A stretch of 64,000 nucleotides of DNA, from contig CM031596.1 in the NCBI GenBank assembly GCA_018398815.1, positions 73,587,965 to 73,651,964 of the forward strand. Direction: 5' to 3'. This DNA comes from Conus ventricosus (taxonomy: Eukaryota; Mollusca; Gastropoda; Neogastropoda; Conidae). The notes below the pieces were generated by a model. That model had not been told where the DNA came from. It saw nothing but the letters and a program-made list of their open reading frames with translations, and made no database searches. Positions 1 to 10,486 of this stretch are shown here, one piece after another. The translations under genes and the position numbers were made by a program. Each line of letters begins with the position of its first letter. Positions within the stretch are counted from its first letter, which is position 1.

Positions 1-60
1 TCCTTATAAAGTCCTTTAAATAAAGGTCCTTTTTGGCTTCATGCCCACCACCTGGGAACC

Positions 61-1017
61 TTACTGCCTGGGGCCTTCTCAGATACTGTTGGAACATATC
101 CATTCCGATGCTTCTGTCTATTTGCTGAACTTACTGCTCTGGTACTGGCTTTGAAGATAATCTCACATTCTTCAAAGAGGGACTTTCTGGTTCTGTCGGA
201 TTCGCTGTCAGCTTTGGAAGCCATAGCTGGCCGCAACCTTCAGCATCCAGAACTTTTGCATTTCTTTGAACTTTTTAGCAAGTTGAAAGCGGACGGTTAA
301 AACATTACTCTTGCTTGGGTTCCTGGTCATGTTGGCATTGTCGGGAACGAAATGGTTGATCGTTTAGCCAAGAACGCCACAAGAGAGAAACTGTCCAACA
401 TTTATATCCCCTGTTCAGATGTGCAACCCAAAATTAACGATTATGTGAGAGACCTCTGGCAGGAGGATTGGAACACACAGACGAGTAACAAACTCTTTCA
501 GATCCGTCCAAACCTTAAGGACTTCCTCCCATCCACGTCGGGAGGTCGTAAAGAGGAAACGGTTCTGTGCCGGCTGCACACCGGCCATTCGTATTTTACC
601 CATGCTTACCTTTAAAGAGTGAAGAAGCTCCGTGGTGCATTCCATGTCATGCGCCACTCACAATGAAACATGTTCTTTTAGAGTGTTGGGACTTGCACGA
701 TGTGAGACACAAACATTTTACAGCGGAGTCCATGAAGATCCTGTTCAGGGATGTCCCGCCTGATGTGATCCTTGAGTTTTTGAGAGAGATTAACATTTTT
801 CATCTGATTTAAGATTTTACGGAAGAAAGATTTTTAACAAAGTTTCTGGTGCGTTTGTAGACGATGTCATTTAATGCGATGTATGAAAGTGGTTTTTTTT
901 TTATTTATTTATTTTTTTTTTTTTATATGATGGTGAGTTGATTTTAACGTGGTGACAGCCCTGATGTGGCCCTTTGCGGTCGGCTGGGCTATAAGCAACA
1001 TTATCTTATCTTATCTC
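61..1017 (+). mobile_element. LINE copy 1, 3' part (I/Nimb-like, RNase H domain)
   Basis: This is the 3' end of a non-LTR retrotransposon and closely matches 8920-9897. Translated pieces carry the RNase H signature VPGHVGIVGNEMVD (around 319-360) and the following segment ending in the residues LWQEDWNTQT. The reading frame is broken by a stop near 298 and by small indels, so it is not functional. The 3' UTR has a T-rich run (893-930) and ends in the tail TTATCTTATCTTATCT, the same tail as the second copy. Positions 1-60 have no counterpart in the other copy. Directly after the tail (1018) DIRS coding sequence resumes, so this LINE is inserted in a DIRS-like element. The RNase H domain places it in the I/Nimb group and not in CR1 or RTE (inference). 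Confidence 0.85.
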
Positions 1018-2194
1018 CTTTCCTTGGATCAGGCGCCAGCCAGAAAGCTGGCCTCTCTTCTGGGTCTGATGGAGTCCTTGGCCCCCTTAGTGCCCCCCGG
1101 AGTCTGCACAAACGCCGTTTTCAACGCCTCTTTCGCAAGCGTTGGTCTCAGGCACTGCAGTCGTGGGACCTTCCGATCCCTCTTGGGCAGTGGTTCCAGT
1201 CATCGGTGGTACAATGGCACTCCCAGTCCTGGCTAGCTCAGGGAGTCCCCATCTCTCCCCCTCCTCCACAGGAGGACCTGTTCACGGACGCGTCCCAGTC
1301 GGGTGGGGTGCCCACATCAGCTCTCTGACGGCCTCCGGGCAATGGTCCCCGGAGATGGGGTCCTGGCATATCAATCGGCTGGAGCTAGAAGCGTTGTTCC
1401 AAGCCCTCAGGAGGTTTCTTCCCTTCCTGAAAGGAAAACACATTCTCCTCAACACCGACAACACGACGGTGGCGTGTTATAAACAAGCAGGGGGGGGGGC
1501 GCGTTCTCACTCCTGTCCCTGAGGATCGGAACAGCTTCTTCTTTGTGCGAGACACAATCAATCCGGATCTCGGCCAAGCATGTTCCTGGGAAGATCAACA
1601 TTCTCGCGGACTCCCTCAGCAGGTCGCACATGGTTCTTCCCTCAGAATGGACTTTCGTACCACTCGATCCTAGAACCTCTGTGGACTGTATGGTTCAAAC
1701 CACAGGTGGACCTGTTCGCCACCCGGTTCAACCACCGTCTCCAGCTGTATGTCTCCCAGTTCCGGATCCGGCAGCGTGGGCCGTGGACGCCCTGTCCATC
1801 CCTTGGTCACGGCCTGACGGGCTATGCCTTTCCCCCGTTCCCCATTCTGGGAAAGGTTCTCCGCAGGCAAGGGAAGACGCAGCCACGCTTATTCTGGTGG
1901 CTCCACGCTGGCCGGCCCAAGCGTGGTTTCGGAAACTGTTACACCTGTCGCACGTGCCCCCCGATACCGCTCGCCTTATAAGGCAAGGTCCCTGCTCCAG
2001 CCGCGGTCATGCATTCCACACACGGCAATCCAAACGTGCTGCATCTTCACGCCTGGCTACTGTGCGGGACGCGCTGTCTGCACGAGGCGCCTCCCAGCGG
2101 TAATCGGCCTTGTGGAAACATGCCCACAGGTCAGGCACCCAAAGTGTCTGTAGTGTCCACTGGAATGGCTGCTATCTTGGTGCTCCAGCCACGC
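1018..2194 (+). pseudogene. DIRS RT C-terminus and RNase H, frameshifted
   Basis: The segment encodes the end of the reverse transcriptase (LASLLGLMESLAPLVP around 1050-1097), then the RNase H domain: the acidic motif EDLFTDAS (1273-1296), the WHINRLELEALFQALR helix (1368-1415), NTDNTTVACY (1452-1481) and HVPGKINILADSLSR (1579-1623). A conserved DIRS tail follows (VDLFATRFNHR near 1708; LILVAPRWPAQ near 1890). The product would copy element RNA and remove it from the hybrid. At least three frame changes are needed to read it, one of them at the nine-G run near 1490-1498. Coding continues to the hAT insertion at 2200. Confidence 0.82.
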
Positions 2195-2290
2195 AGTATC
2201 AGAGATGGGATTTTCCGCCGATTGGCGGATTTCCGTCTTTTTGATGGCCCCAGGGGTCGTTTTTGAGATCAGTGTAAATCCGTTGAGAAA

Positions 2291-2293
<3 letters not shown>

Positions 2294-2321
<28 letters not shown>

Positions 2322-2331
2322 TAGAGGTAGG
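2294..2331 (+). repeat. Poly-G tract
   Basis: A run of 38 G inside the hAT element. Its length may be inaccurate in the assembly. Confidence 0.9.
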
Positions 2332-2615
2332 TTGTGATGAAGCTAATGTACGGCGAGAGGTCGATCGATATTGTGTTCTCAATTGATCCGTTCAATGGAT
2401 GTTTCCGGTTTCTGCTTGGGCCGGTCGAGACTGCTGTCTTTGTTTTCATTCTGCGGTGACCGAAACCATCAAAGCGGAAGTTGATGTTTGAGAACGCGGC
2501 AAACTGTTTGCGAATTTTTTTTCCTGACGCCATTTTCTTTCGGTGTGACGAGAGTAGCCTAGCGGAAACCAGAATGTTTCGTCAGATAGCAGAAAGCGAG
2601 AAAAGTTCTTGCGAA

Positions 2616-2935
2616 GCAAGTCGATGCTTCAGTTAAAAACAAATGGACTTGGAAGTGGTTGGAGGAGGAAGTGCAGCGCAAAAAGTGATGCTGACCAGTT
2701 CCAAAGGCGCCGTCAGCCACAGTGTGATTCTCAGTACTGAAAGACTGCATGAGGAAAATCACCTATCCAGGACAAGCAGTCTGCACATGGTGTAATGACG
2801 CGATCAAGTAGGCTCACGGGGCAAGTCAGCATTGATCAACCACGTTCTTGCTGAAAGCACCTAGCAAGAGTGAAAGATCGTCTTACAAACGAGACTCTTG
2901 GATCGTTTGGAGCATCGGCGAGTCTACCCACCACC
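2616..2935 (+). pseudogene. BED-like zinc finger remnant of a hAT transposase
   Basis: Reading + strand fragments gives a conserved-looking KWTWKWLEEEV (2638-2670) and then CTWCNDAIK (2782-2808), followed by histidine-bearing sequence near 2841-2860. A C-x2-C...H-x-H pattern near the N-terminus is what the DNA-binding BED-type finger of hAT transposases shows. Stops and frame changes intervene. No transposase core follows; the sequence passes into a CT repeat. The assignment rests on the finger pattern plus its position just inside a hAT end, and is tentative. Confidence 0.35.
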
Positions 2936-2950
2936 CCCACTCCCACCCCG

Positions 2951-2978
2951 TCTCTCTCTCTGAGCTCTCTCCTCTCTC

Positions 2979-3019
<41 letters not shown>
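2951..3019 (+). repeat. (CT)n microsatellite
   Basis: A mostly perfect TC/CT dinucleotide tract with a few extra bases in its first half, inside the hAT element. Confidence 0.9.
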
Positions 3020-3022
<3 letters not shown>

Positions 3023-4040
3023 AAGAGTAATCATTAATGCTATTTGTTTTGTTGAAGCAATGATATTAATAATATTGCAGGTTATCTCCAGATAGATGTA
3101 ATGCCCACAATCATCAAGCTGATTATTTTGCAATGAAGGTTCTCTTTGAAAAAACAGGTTACATCAATGTCACAGTATACACAATTGTGTAGTCAATATT
3201 TTACGTAATAAATAGCATACAACAAAATATTTTAGTGAGAGAGAGATCAAAACAAAAAAAATTGCAAGGATGTTATTGACATTCTACAGACAAGCAAACA
3301 AACATAAGTAAACAGACGATAGTACGGAAAAAGTCATAGTGTATAGTAGTATATAATAAGAATAATGTTTTTACTATACCACCGCGTCACAAAATCTTTT
3401 CTTTTCTGGTATAGATATCATGGGGGGAAAAAAATCAGTTACACACATTCATACAAACGAGCAGACCGCAGATGCATGCATACTTATACTCTGGTGACTA
3501 GATTTAGTAAGTGACATCATTAATGTTGAGGAGTATCAGAAGTGTGAAAGTGTTTTTTTTCTTATTGTAATAGAGATGGATCAAGTTGAAAAGAAAAAAA
3601 CTGCTTGTGGCACACAATGAGTTAAACCTTCACAATTTGCACACTTTGAATATGATCCTTAGTCAACTCTCTCACTTATATTATTCTTTAAGGAATCAGA
3701 ATCCTCCGTGGTATTTTGAAGGACAACTATAAGAAATTATTTGATTGGTGTTCAGGTAAACTTTTTTATAAGTATTTGAAGGATGGCTATTACTATTAGA
3801 AACTAAACTGCTCGCTGAAATGTGGTGATGTGAAGGACAGTAATGAGAAACTGACTTGCAACTGCTGGAAAATTGTGTGACTATTAGCAACTGGAAAATC
3901 ACCAATCCTGTGTCAATGGTCTTCATGATTTCCTGACAGACATCAATGGCGAAGGTGAGAAAGTCTTTTTTTTGTAGGATCAAGGTTATTAATACTTTTG
4001 AATACTTTGGTGTCTCAGATGCTGATTTTTCCAGGTTAAA
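3020..4040. other. hAT interior without recognisable coding
   Basis: AT-rich sequence. The only long open frames are short and uncharacteristic, and I find no transposase motifs in either strand. Confidence 0.5.
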
Positions 4041-4188
4041 TTCTAAAAAATCTTCAGCTTCAGGGGGCTTCGCCCCCTGACCCTCACCAGGGCCTTGCCC
4101 TGGACCCCACGGGGGCCTTCAGTGGCCCCCGGACCCCCGCCACTTTTTTTCCTCCTTTTTCACATTATGAGAATCCATCTCTGAGTAT

Positions 4189-5160
4189 CACCTCATTCTC
4201 CTTCTCAATGCCAATTGGCGAACTACTCAGCCTTTCTGTCATCGGAGAGAAATCTTTCAGCCTCCTCTGTTAAGGTTCACAGGGCGGCTATTTCCACCAC
4301 TATCCGCCAGTTAGGGGGCCCCTCCTTCGGGGACGACCCTCTTCTGCGGGATCTGGTCAGAGGAGCGGCCCTACAGGAGGCCCGATGCCCCCGCCGTTGT
4401 CCGGCGTGGGATCTTTTCTTAGTCCTCTCCTCCCTCAGGCTTCCCCCTTACGAGCCATTCCGGGAGTGTTCTCTGAAATTCCTTTCCTTCAAAACAGCCT
4501 TTCTCGTTTCCCTGGCCTCAGGGAGGCGCTGCAGTGAGGTCCACGCCCTTAGTGGCCTGCCTAGGGAGTCGCTTCCGAACCGGATGGCTCGATATCTCTT
4601 CGCCTCCTCCCAGAGTTTTTAGCGAAAACCAGTTGCCAGGTTCTCTTCCCCGACCATCTCCATTCTTCCTCTCACTTCTATTCTCGCCCGGACGACGAAG
4701 ACCGCACTCTCTGTCCGGTTCGCGCTTTGCGGGAGTATAGGAAACGCACGAAATCTTCTCGTTCCAAGCAGCGCCACCTGTTTCTCTCTTACAACGAAGG
4801 TTATAAGGAGGACATCAGGCGCTCTTCAATCTCTCGATGGCTGAGAGAAGTCATTAAAGCTGCGTACGCGAGACCTGAAGGGGATTTGGCTGTTTTCTCA
4901 CTAGACCTCATGAGATTAGGGCATGGGCGTCTTCGCTGGCAGTAGCTCATAATGCCAGCATTCAGGGTGTGCTAGATGCCGCATATTGGCGGTCCCCTGG
5001 CACCTTCATCCAGTTCTACCTGCGCGACGTTTCTCGTCTGCGTGATGATGGGTCTAGGGCATCGCATCAGCTGTGGTGGCGCAACATTCCATCTCCGCCA
5101 CACGATCCGGCCCTTCTTGCTCCTCACGGCGGTAACCAGGTGAGCCCTCCTTCCAGGTAG
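4189..5160 (+). pseudogene. DIRS tyrosine recombinase (YR), frameshifted
   Basis: Reads as LANYSAFLSSERNLSAS (4217-4267), the SAM-like N-terminal core-binding domain, then GAALQEARCPRRCPAWDL and the catalytic domain. The first catalytic Arg lies in SGRRCSEVHAL (4518-4550). After frame changes near 4620, 4735 and 4905, the HEIRAWA motif (H-x2-R, about 4908-4928) and the nucleophile region FIQFYLRD (5008-5031) follow. The enzyme would integrate circular DNA without an integrase. All four catalytic positions (R, H, R, Y) can be found, but not in a single frame. It directly follows the hAT insertion. Confidence 0.8.
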
Positions 5161-5170
5161 TGCGACTCTG

Positions 5171-5510
5171 CATTAGTGAGCCACGGTATAGTATGTGTAA
5201 TTAAAAGGAAATTTTCATTTTAAAATTACGTTTAATCTAACATACTTACCGTGGCTCACGCAGAGACCCTCCCTACCTCCCCGCCTTCCTGGTTCCATCA
5301 GGAGTTCTCAGTCAGGTTTTAATATACCTCGAAAAGAGGACTGTTCTGAGCATGCGCGAGGCACGAGGCAGTTTCAGGGGTTTTGTTGTCCGTACGGACT
5401 TTATTGTATACGGGGCAGGGATAGCAAATTGCTGCCGCTTATTGCATTAGTGAGCCACGGTAAGTATGTTAGATTAAACGTAATTTTAGAATGAAAATTT
5501 CCTTTATACC
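5171..5510. repeat. DIRS terminal inverted/complementary repeats
   Basis: Positions 5201-5257 are the reverse complement of 5451-5507 with one mismatch (ATTTTAAAATG against ATTTTAGAATG). In addition CATTAGTGAGCCACGGTA occurs directly at 5171 and 5445, so the left part alone can fold on itself (5175-5188 against 5246-5258). The ~190-bp middle contains a GC-rich stretch. This is the inverted-terminal plus internal-complementary arrangement that DIRS elements use for circle formation. It marks the right end of the element. Confidence 0.85.
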
Positions 5511-6393
5511 ATGAAAACGCGTCTGTGATAAACTCCAGAAATGAAGAATAGGGTCTTTAAAAGAAGGAAGTCTTACCAAATAGAGTGAAAGGGGAAAATA
5601 CTCCAGAAAAAAAACACAACAAATAAACAACAATGTTGAGCTGAATAAATAGAGGGTGATTACATTATGAGGGTGTGAATTGGCAGGTTTGTCTGTAATT
5701 TTGCAAGCATATGTCAGCATTTTGCTTTTGACCATTTACACTAAATGCTCTTGCCAGTTGGTTGTTTGGTATTTCTTCATAGAGAAGTAAGGTACACTGT
5801 TTATTGATACCACAATAAGGCCAAAGTTAAAGCACAAACATTCATGGGTCTGTTTCTCCATTGACATCAGTCTCCATAGCTTTAACCTTAACTGTGCCTT
5901 GTTACTCTCCACTAATTCATATTTTGTGGGTCTCTCACTCAAAGATCCATGCCTGTTAGAGAGGCAGCTCAACACCGCATGCCTTTATTTGTATTTCTTG
6001 GGTCTGGCAGACCCATGCTAATTATGGATCTACATTTGTTACTGTATTGAACTTGAAGTATAGAAGAAACATAGGCAAAAACTTCAGAGTTGCTTAGCAG
6101 TGGGGGATTTGTGCAGGGGGAATAAAAACTACTACCAAAGTCTACTGTTCAAAGAGAAATGATGTTTAATACTCTTCAGGACTGTAGTTTCTATTCATAA
6201 TGAGGATTTATGTGCTTAGTGTTCTCAGCTTCCGACTTCCTTCCTGTATTGGTTCATGCCTTCTTTCTGAACTGCTTCCAGTCAGCCTTCCTGTATTACT
6301 TCCTGCCTTTTTGGTGCTCTGTTTGCCTTGTTTGTTTGTTTGTTTATGGCATTCTTAAATTTTGAAACAGCGTGACTGAGGGTGGAAAATGAA
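5511..6393. other. No gene seen
   Basis: Unique-looking AT-rich sequence between the DIRS element and the foldback repeat, probably MAT intron. No conserved coding seen. Confidence 0.5.
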
Positions 6394-6645
6394 GTTAGTT
6401 ATCCCCAAGGACACAGACAATATAGCACAGGACAAGACGCAATGCATTTCGATCTCTTGGGTCTTCTTCAAGTGAAAAATTGATTTTTTTAACCTGTGGT
6501 GACCATGACAAGCTAAGTGGTTTCTCGTTCTTCATTTTCACTGTTCCAAATGTTATTTGTTTTTGCCTGAAGAAGACCCAAGAGGCCAAAATGCAATGTG
6601 TCTTGTCCTGTGCTATGTTTGTCTGTGTCCTTGGCGGTAACTAAC
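6394..6645. repeat. Foldback element with ~85-bp inverted arms
   Basis: The left arm (6394-6479) begins GTTAGTTATCCCCAAGGACA; the right arm (6560-6645) is its reverse complement at high identity and ends TGTCCTTGGCGGTAACTAAC. The loop is about 80 bp. The arm interior CCTGAAGAAGACCCAAGAGG resembles a motif common in terminal repeats of Penelope-like elements, so the foldback may derive from two inverted terminal repeats. That last step is inference. Confidence 0.75.
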
Positions 6646-6699
6646 CCCTCTTTTTCTAAATTTTGTTTATAGCATTGTTTCATGCCTGACTTCGTACAT

Positions 6700-7328
6700 T
6701 GATGTCTGCTCTATTCGTATGTCACTAACCTCTCTCTTCTCCAGGATGCTGCCTACATCTGTATTGGTCTCTGTTTTCTTTCTTATATTGCAGCCTCTCT
6801 CTTCCTATATTGTCGTTTTCCTCTCATTCAGTGTAGGTCCATGTCCTCTTTCTTCATTGCATTCTGCCCATCTGCCTGTATGTTTTCCTGCCTGCCTGGC
6901 TTTTTGCCTTGCTTCTGCCTGATTGCCTATATGTTGCTGTCTGCCTGTCTTGATGTTTCCTGCTCCTGTATTGCAGACTGTCTCTCTTTGTGCACTGCTG
7001 CCTGCTTCTTGTCCTGCATTGCTGCTTATCTCGCTTCCTGGGGTGCTGTGTGCCTCTCTTTCTGTATAGCTGCTTGCCAGTTTTTTGTATTTCTGTCTGC
7101 CTATCTTCATGTGTTGCTGCTCCTGTGTTGCAGTTTTTCCTGCCACCTGCCTGTCATCCTGCAATGCTGCTTACCTCTTTCCTGTGCTGCTTTGTGCCTC
7201 TCTTCCTGTATTGTTGCTTGCCATTCTTCCTGTACTACTGCCCGCCTCTCTTCTTTTACATGCTCTCTTCCTGCATTGATACATGCCTCTCTTCTTGTAA
7301 TACAGTCTGCCTCTCTTCCTGCAACGAT
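6700..7328 (+). repeat. T/C-rich degenerate minisatellite, left part
   Basis: Imperfect repeats of a unit resembling TGCCTCTCTTCCTGTATTGC, roughly 25-60 bp apart, with many TGCCTG and CTGTATTGC variants. The same unit resumes at 9898, so the LINE at 7329-9897 was inserted into this array. Open frames here read as cysteine-rich peptides only because the repeat is translated. Confidence 0.75.
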
Positions 7329-8230
7329 TCCTCTCCAGGTATAGATGAAATCCATTATCAACTGTTGAAACATCTTCCGCAAGAAGGTCTGAATATACTG
7401 TTACAGGTATACAACCATGTGTGGACTACAGGTTTCTTTCCGCCCTCTTGGCGAAAAGCCCTCATTATTCCCATCCCCAAACCTGGAAAAGATCTTTCTA
7501 ATCCATCAAACTACCGTCCCATAGCTTTGACCAGCTGTGTCTGTAAACTGATGGAGAAAATGGTCAATGCTAGGCTTATGTGGAAACTCGAAACCGATGG
7601 CCTTTTGGCGAAAGAACAGTGTGGTTTCCGCAAACATCGGACTACTGTTGACCATTTGATTCGTCTGGAATCTACACTTCGGAACGCCTTTCTGAACAAA
7701 CAGCATGCAGTGGCATTTTTTTTGACTTGGAGAAGGCCTACGATACCACCTGGAAGTCGGGGATACTTCATGATCTCCATGATCTGGGTTTTCGAGGTCA
7801 TCTTCCGCTTTTCCTTCAAAATTTTTTGGCAGAACGACAGTTTCAGGTCCGGGTTGGCACCATCTCTCTGATGTCCACGAGCAGGAGTTGGGTGTTCCAC
7901 AGGGGAGCATACTGTCTCCTGCCCTCTTTAGTATTAAGATCAATAACATTGTTAAATCAGTTCAGCAGGGTTCAGACTGCTCATTGTTTGTGGATGATTT
8001 CGCTGTCTACGCAACTGGAAGCCTGTACCCGAGTTGTCCAGCGCAGGCTCCAGCTTTGCGTGGATAAAATCCATCGATGGGCAGATGAAAACGGTTTCAC
8101 CTTTTCTGCTTCAAAGACACAGTGTATTCACTTCCATAATTTCCGTCAGTTTTTTTCCAGATCCTGAACTTCAAGTAGGGAAATCTCCCATTCCAGCTGT
8201 TAAAGAGGCCAAATTTCTGGGAGTCATTTT
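7329..8230 (+). pseudogene. LINE reverse transcriptase, frameshifted
   Basis: Starts in the conserved SSPGIDEI segment, then IPIPKPGKDLSNPSNYRPIA (fingers), KEQCGFRKHRTTVDHL (about 7609-7656), FDLEKAYDTTW (about 7722-7754), GVPQGSILSPALFS (about 7889-7930) and the catalytic S-L-F-V-D-D box (7983-8000). Frame changes near 7720, 7870 and 8005 separate these blocks. The normal product copies element RNA at a nicked chromosomal target. Confidence 0.85.
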
Positions 8231-8837
8231 TTGACCAGAAACTTAACTTTCTCAGCCACATCAAAAATCTCAAAACTGCTTGTCAGAAAGCACTGAATAT
8301 TCTGCGGGTCGTAGCGCACACCGACTGGGGCGCTGATAAGAAAACTTTGCTGCACCTCTACAGAGCCTTGGTCCGTTCCAAACTGGACTACGGTGTGCTG
8401 TGTACGGCTCTGCAAGATCATCTTACCTCAAACTCTTGGACCCTATCCACCATCAAGGGCTTCGTCTCTGTCTTGGAGCGTTCCGCACCACCCCTGTGTA
8501 CAGCCTGTACGCAGAGGCAGGTGAACCTTCACTGTCCAACCGCAGGCTGAAACTGTCTTTGAATTATTATATCCGACTGTTCTCAGAACCAGAAAACCCT
8601 GCCTATGACTGTGTCTTTGACCCTCCGTTCCAAAGTAAGTTTGAAAACAACCTTAAATGTATTCCGCCGTTGGTCTTCGTATGCAGCCTCACGTGCGGAA
8701 TGCAGGTCTAGACTGGGAGTGTTTCCGATTTTTCCAAGTTTCCGGATCAACCTCCGTGGACCTTTTTCACACCAGAGATTTGCTTCGATCTTGCAGCTTT
8801 TCGCAAAGAGTCTACCAGCTCTCTGGCGTACAAGGCA

Positions 8838-9485
8838 TTGTATGCTGACCTCTGTTCCAAATTCCCATCCTATCAAAAAGTTTTCACTGACGGTTCCAAG
8901 TCTGAGGATGGAGTGGCCTGTGCAGCCTACTGCCCTGGGGCTCCTTCTCAGATACTGTTGGAACATATACATTCAGATGCTTCTGTCTATTCTGCTGAAC
9001 TTACTGCTCTGGTTCTGGCTTTGAAGATAATCTCACATTCTTCAAAAAGGGACTTTCTGGTTCTGTCGGATTCGCTGTCAGCTTTGGAGGCCATAGCTGG
9101 CCGCAACCTTCAGCATCCAGAACTTTTACTTTTTTTTAAACTTTTTAGCAAGTTGAAAGCGGACGGTTACAACATTACTCTTGCTTGGGTTCCAGGTCAT
9201 GTTGGCATCGGCGGGAACGAAATGGTTGATCGTTTAGCCAAGAACGCCACAAGAGAGAAACTGTCCAACACTTATATCCCCTGCTCAGATGTGAAACCCA
9301 AAATTAATGATTATGTGAGAGACCTCTGGCAAGAGGATTGGAACACACAGACGAATAACAAACTCTTTCAGATCCGTCCAAACCTTAAGGACTTCCTCCA
9401 TCCACGTCGGGAGGTCGTAAAGAGGAAACGGTTCTGTGCCGGCTACACACCGCCATTCGTATTTTTACCCATGCTTACCTTTTAA
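8838..9485 (+). pseudogene. LINE RNase H domain and C-terminus
   Basis: A long open frame carries all RNase HI catalytic signatures in order: VFTDGSKSEDG, YSAELTALVLAL, FLVLSDSLSALEA and VPGHVGIGGNEMVD (9190-9231). The frame stays intact through QIRPNLKDFL (to about 9398) and then shifts. It is the best-preserved part of this LINE copy, and its relative at 61-960 covers the same region. Confidence 0.88.
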
Positions 9486-9758
9486 AGAGTGAAGAAGCTC
9501 CGTGGTGCATTCCATGTCATGCGCCACTCACAATGAAACATGTTCTTTTAGAGTGTTGGGACTTGCACGATGTGAGACACAAACATTTTACGGCGGAGTC
9601 CATGAAGATCTTGTTCAGGGATGTCCCGCCTGATGTGATCCTTGACTTTTTGAGAGGAGATTGACATTTTTCATCTGATTTAAGATTTTACGGAAGAACG
9701 ATTTTTAACGAAGTTTCTGGTACGTTTCTAGACGATGTCATTTAAAGAGATGTGTGAA

Positions 9759-9808
<50 letters not shown>

Positions 9809-9897
9809 GACTGGTGAGTTGATTTTAACGTGGTGACAGCCCTGATGTGGCCCTTTGCGGTCGGCTGGGCTATAAGCAACATTATCTTATCTTATCT

Positions 9898-10110
9898 GGA
9901 TGACTGCCTGTATCGCTGCCTGCCTATCTTTCTGTTTTTGCAGCCTGCATTTCTTCCTCGACTATTGTTGCCTGCCTCTGTACTGTGTTGCTGCCTGCCT
10001 CTCTCCCTGCATAGCTGACTGCTGCTCTTTTTCGACTCTCTTCCTGTACTGTACTGCTGCATGCCTATTTCTGAATGCCTATATTACAGTCTGCATCTCT
10101 TCACAGTAGG
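9898..10110 (+). repeat. T/C-rich minisatellite, right part
   Basis: Continuation of the 6700-7328 array (TGCCTGTATCGCTGCCTGCC and similar units) after the LINE insertion. Confidence 0.75.
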
Positions 10111-10432
10111 TCTCTAGCATGTCACACACTTTGCTGCTGTGGGAAAACTACAATTATATCTATGTGAAGACTTATGTGTCTTGAGTTCAGAATTATCTGA
10201 TTTCTCTTGAAAGTTTTTGATTTTGTTTTTTGCCATCATCAGAATATTCAGATGTTGCTTGTAGTTCCTGTTTTTTATTTCTGTCAGGTTCCATGGCAGT
10301 TAAAACGACAAGCAAATGTTTCACACAGACCAATGGACAATTACACATGCACTTGTAAATATCATTCTCTTGCCATTCCCTCACACACACACACACACAT
10401 ACACACACACGCGTTGCCCACACACACGCATT

Positions 10433-10486
<54 letters not shown>

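Larger units (their letters stand above)
2200..4183 (+). mobile_element. hAT-type DNA transposon inserted in the DIRS element
   Basis: The ends are CAGAGATGGGATT at 2200 and its near inverse at 4183 (reverse complement CAGAGATGGATT). The 5-bp direct repeat AGTAT flanks it at 2195-2199 and 4184-4188. CAGAG is a typical hAT terminus, and 5-bp duplications occur in some hAT lineages, although 8 bp is the common length. Subterminal dyads occur on the left (TTTTCCGCCGATTGGCGGA, 2211-2229) and in a GGGGGCTTCGCCCCC-rich block on the right (4058-4142). Inside are a 38-base G run (2294-2331), a zinc-finger-like coding remnant (about 2616-2935) and a CT tract. No DDE domain is seen, so the copy is defective. 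Confidence 0.75.
1018..5510 (+). mobile_element. DIRS-like tyrosine-recombinase retrotransposon, interrupted
   Basis: The order is reverse transcriptase C-terminus, RNase H, tyrosine recombinase and inverted terminal structure, as expected for a DIRS-type element. The 5' part (gag and most of the RT) is outside the window or displaced by the LINE ending at 1017. A hAT transposon (2200-4183) splits the coding region just before the recombinase. When the hAT and its AGTAT duplication are set aside, the two halves read on from one to the other. The right end has the inverted repeats typical of DIRS (5201-5507). Several frameshifts are present, so it is not intact as sequenced. Confidence 0.85.
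7329..9897 (+). mobile_element. LINE copy 2 (I/Nimb-like), 5'-truncated
   Basis: Contains reverse transcriptase from motif 0/1 through the catalytic FVDD box, the RNase H domain, a 3' UTR with a 45-base T run (9761-9805) and the tail TTATCTTATCTTATCT. The endonuclease and the first part of the RT are missing, typical of incomplete reverse transcription. Flanks on both sides are the same minisatellite (6700-7328 and 9898-10110), which fixes both boundaries. No clear target duplication can be told apart inside the repeated flank. Confidence 0.9.

Noticed and set aside
6841..7871. Cysteine-rich secreted-like open frames, one fused to a reverse transcriptase
   Set aside because: They are translations of the TGCCTCTCTTCCTG minisatellite; the fusion is created by a LINE inserted into that repeat.
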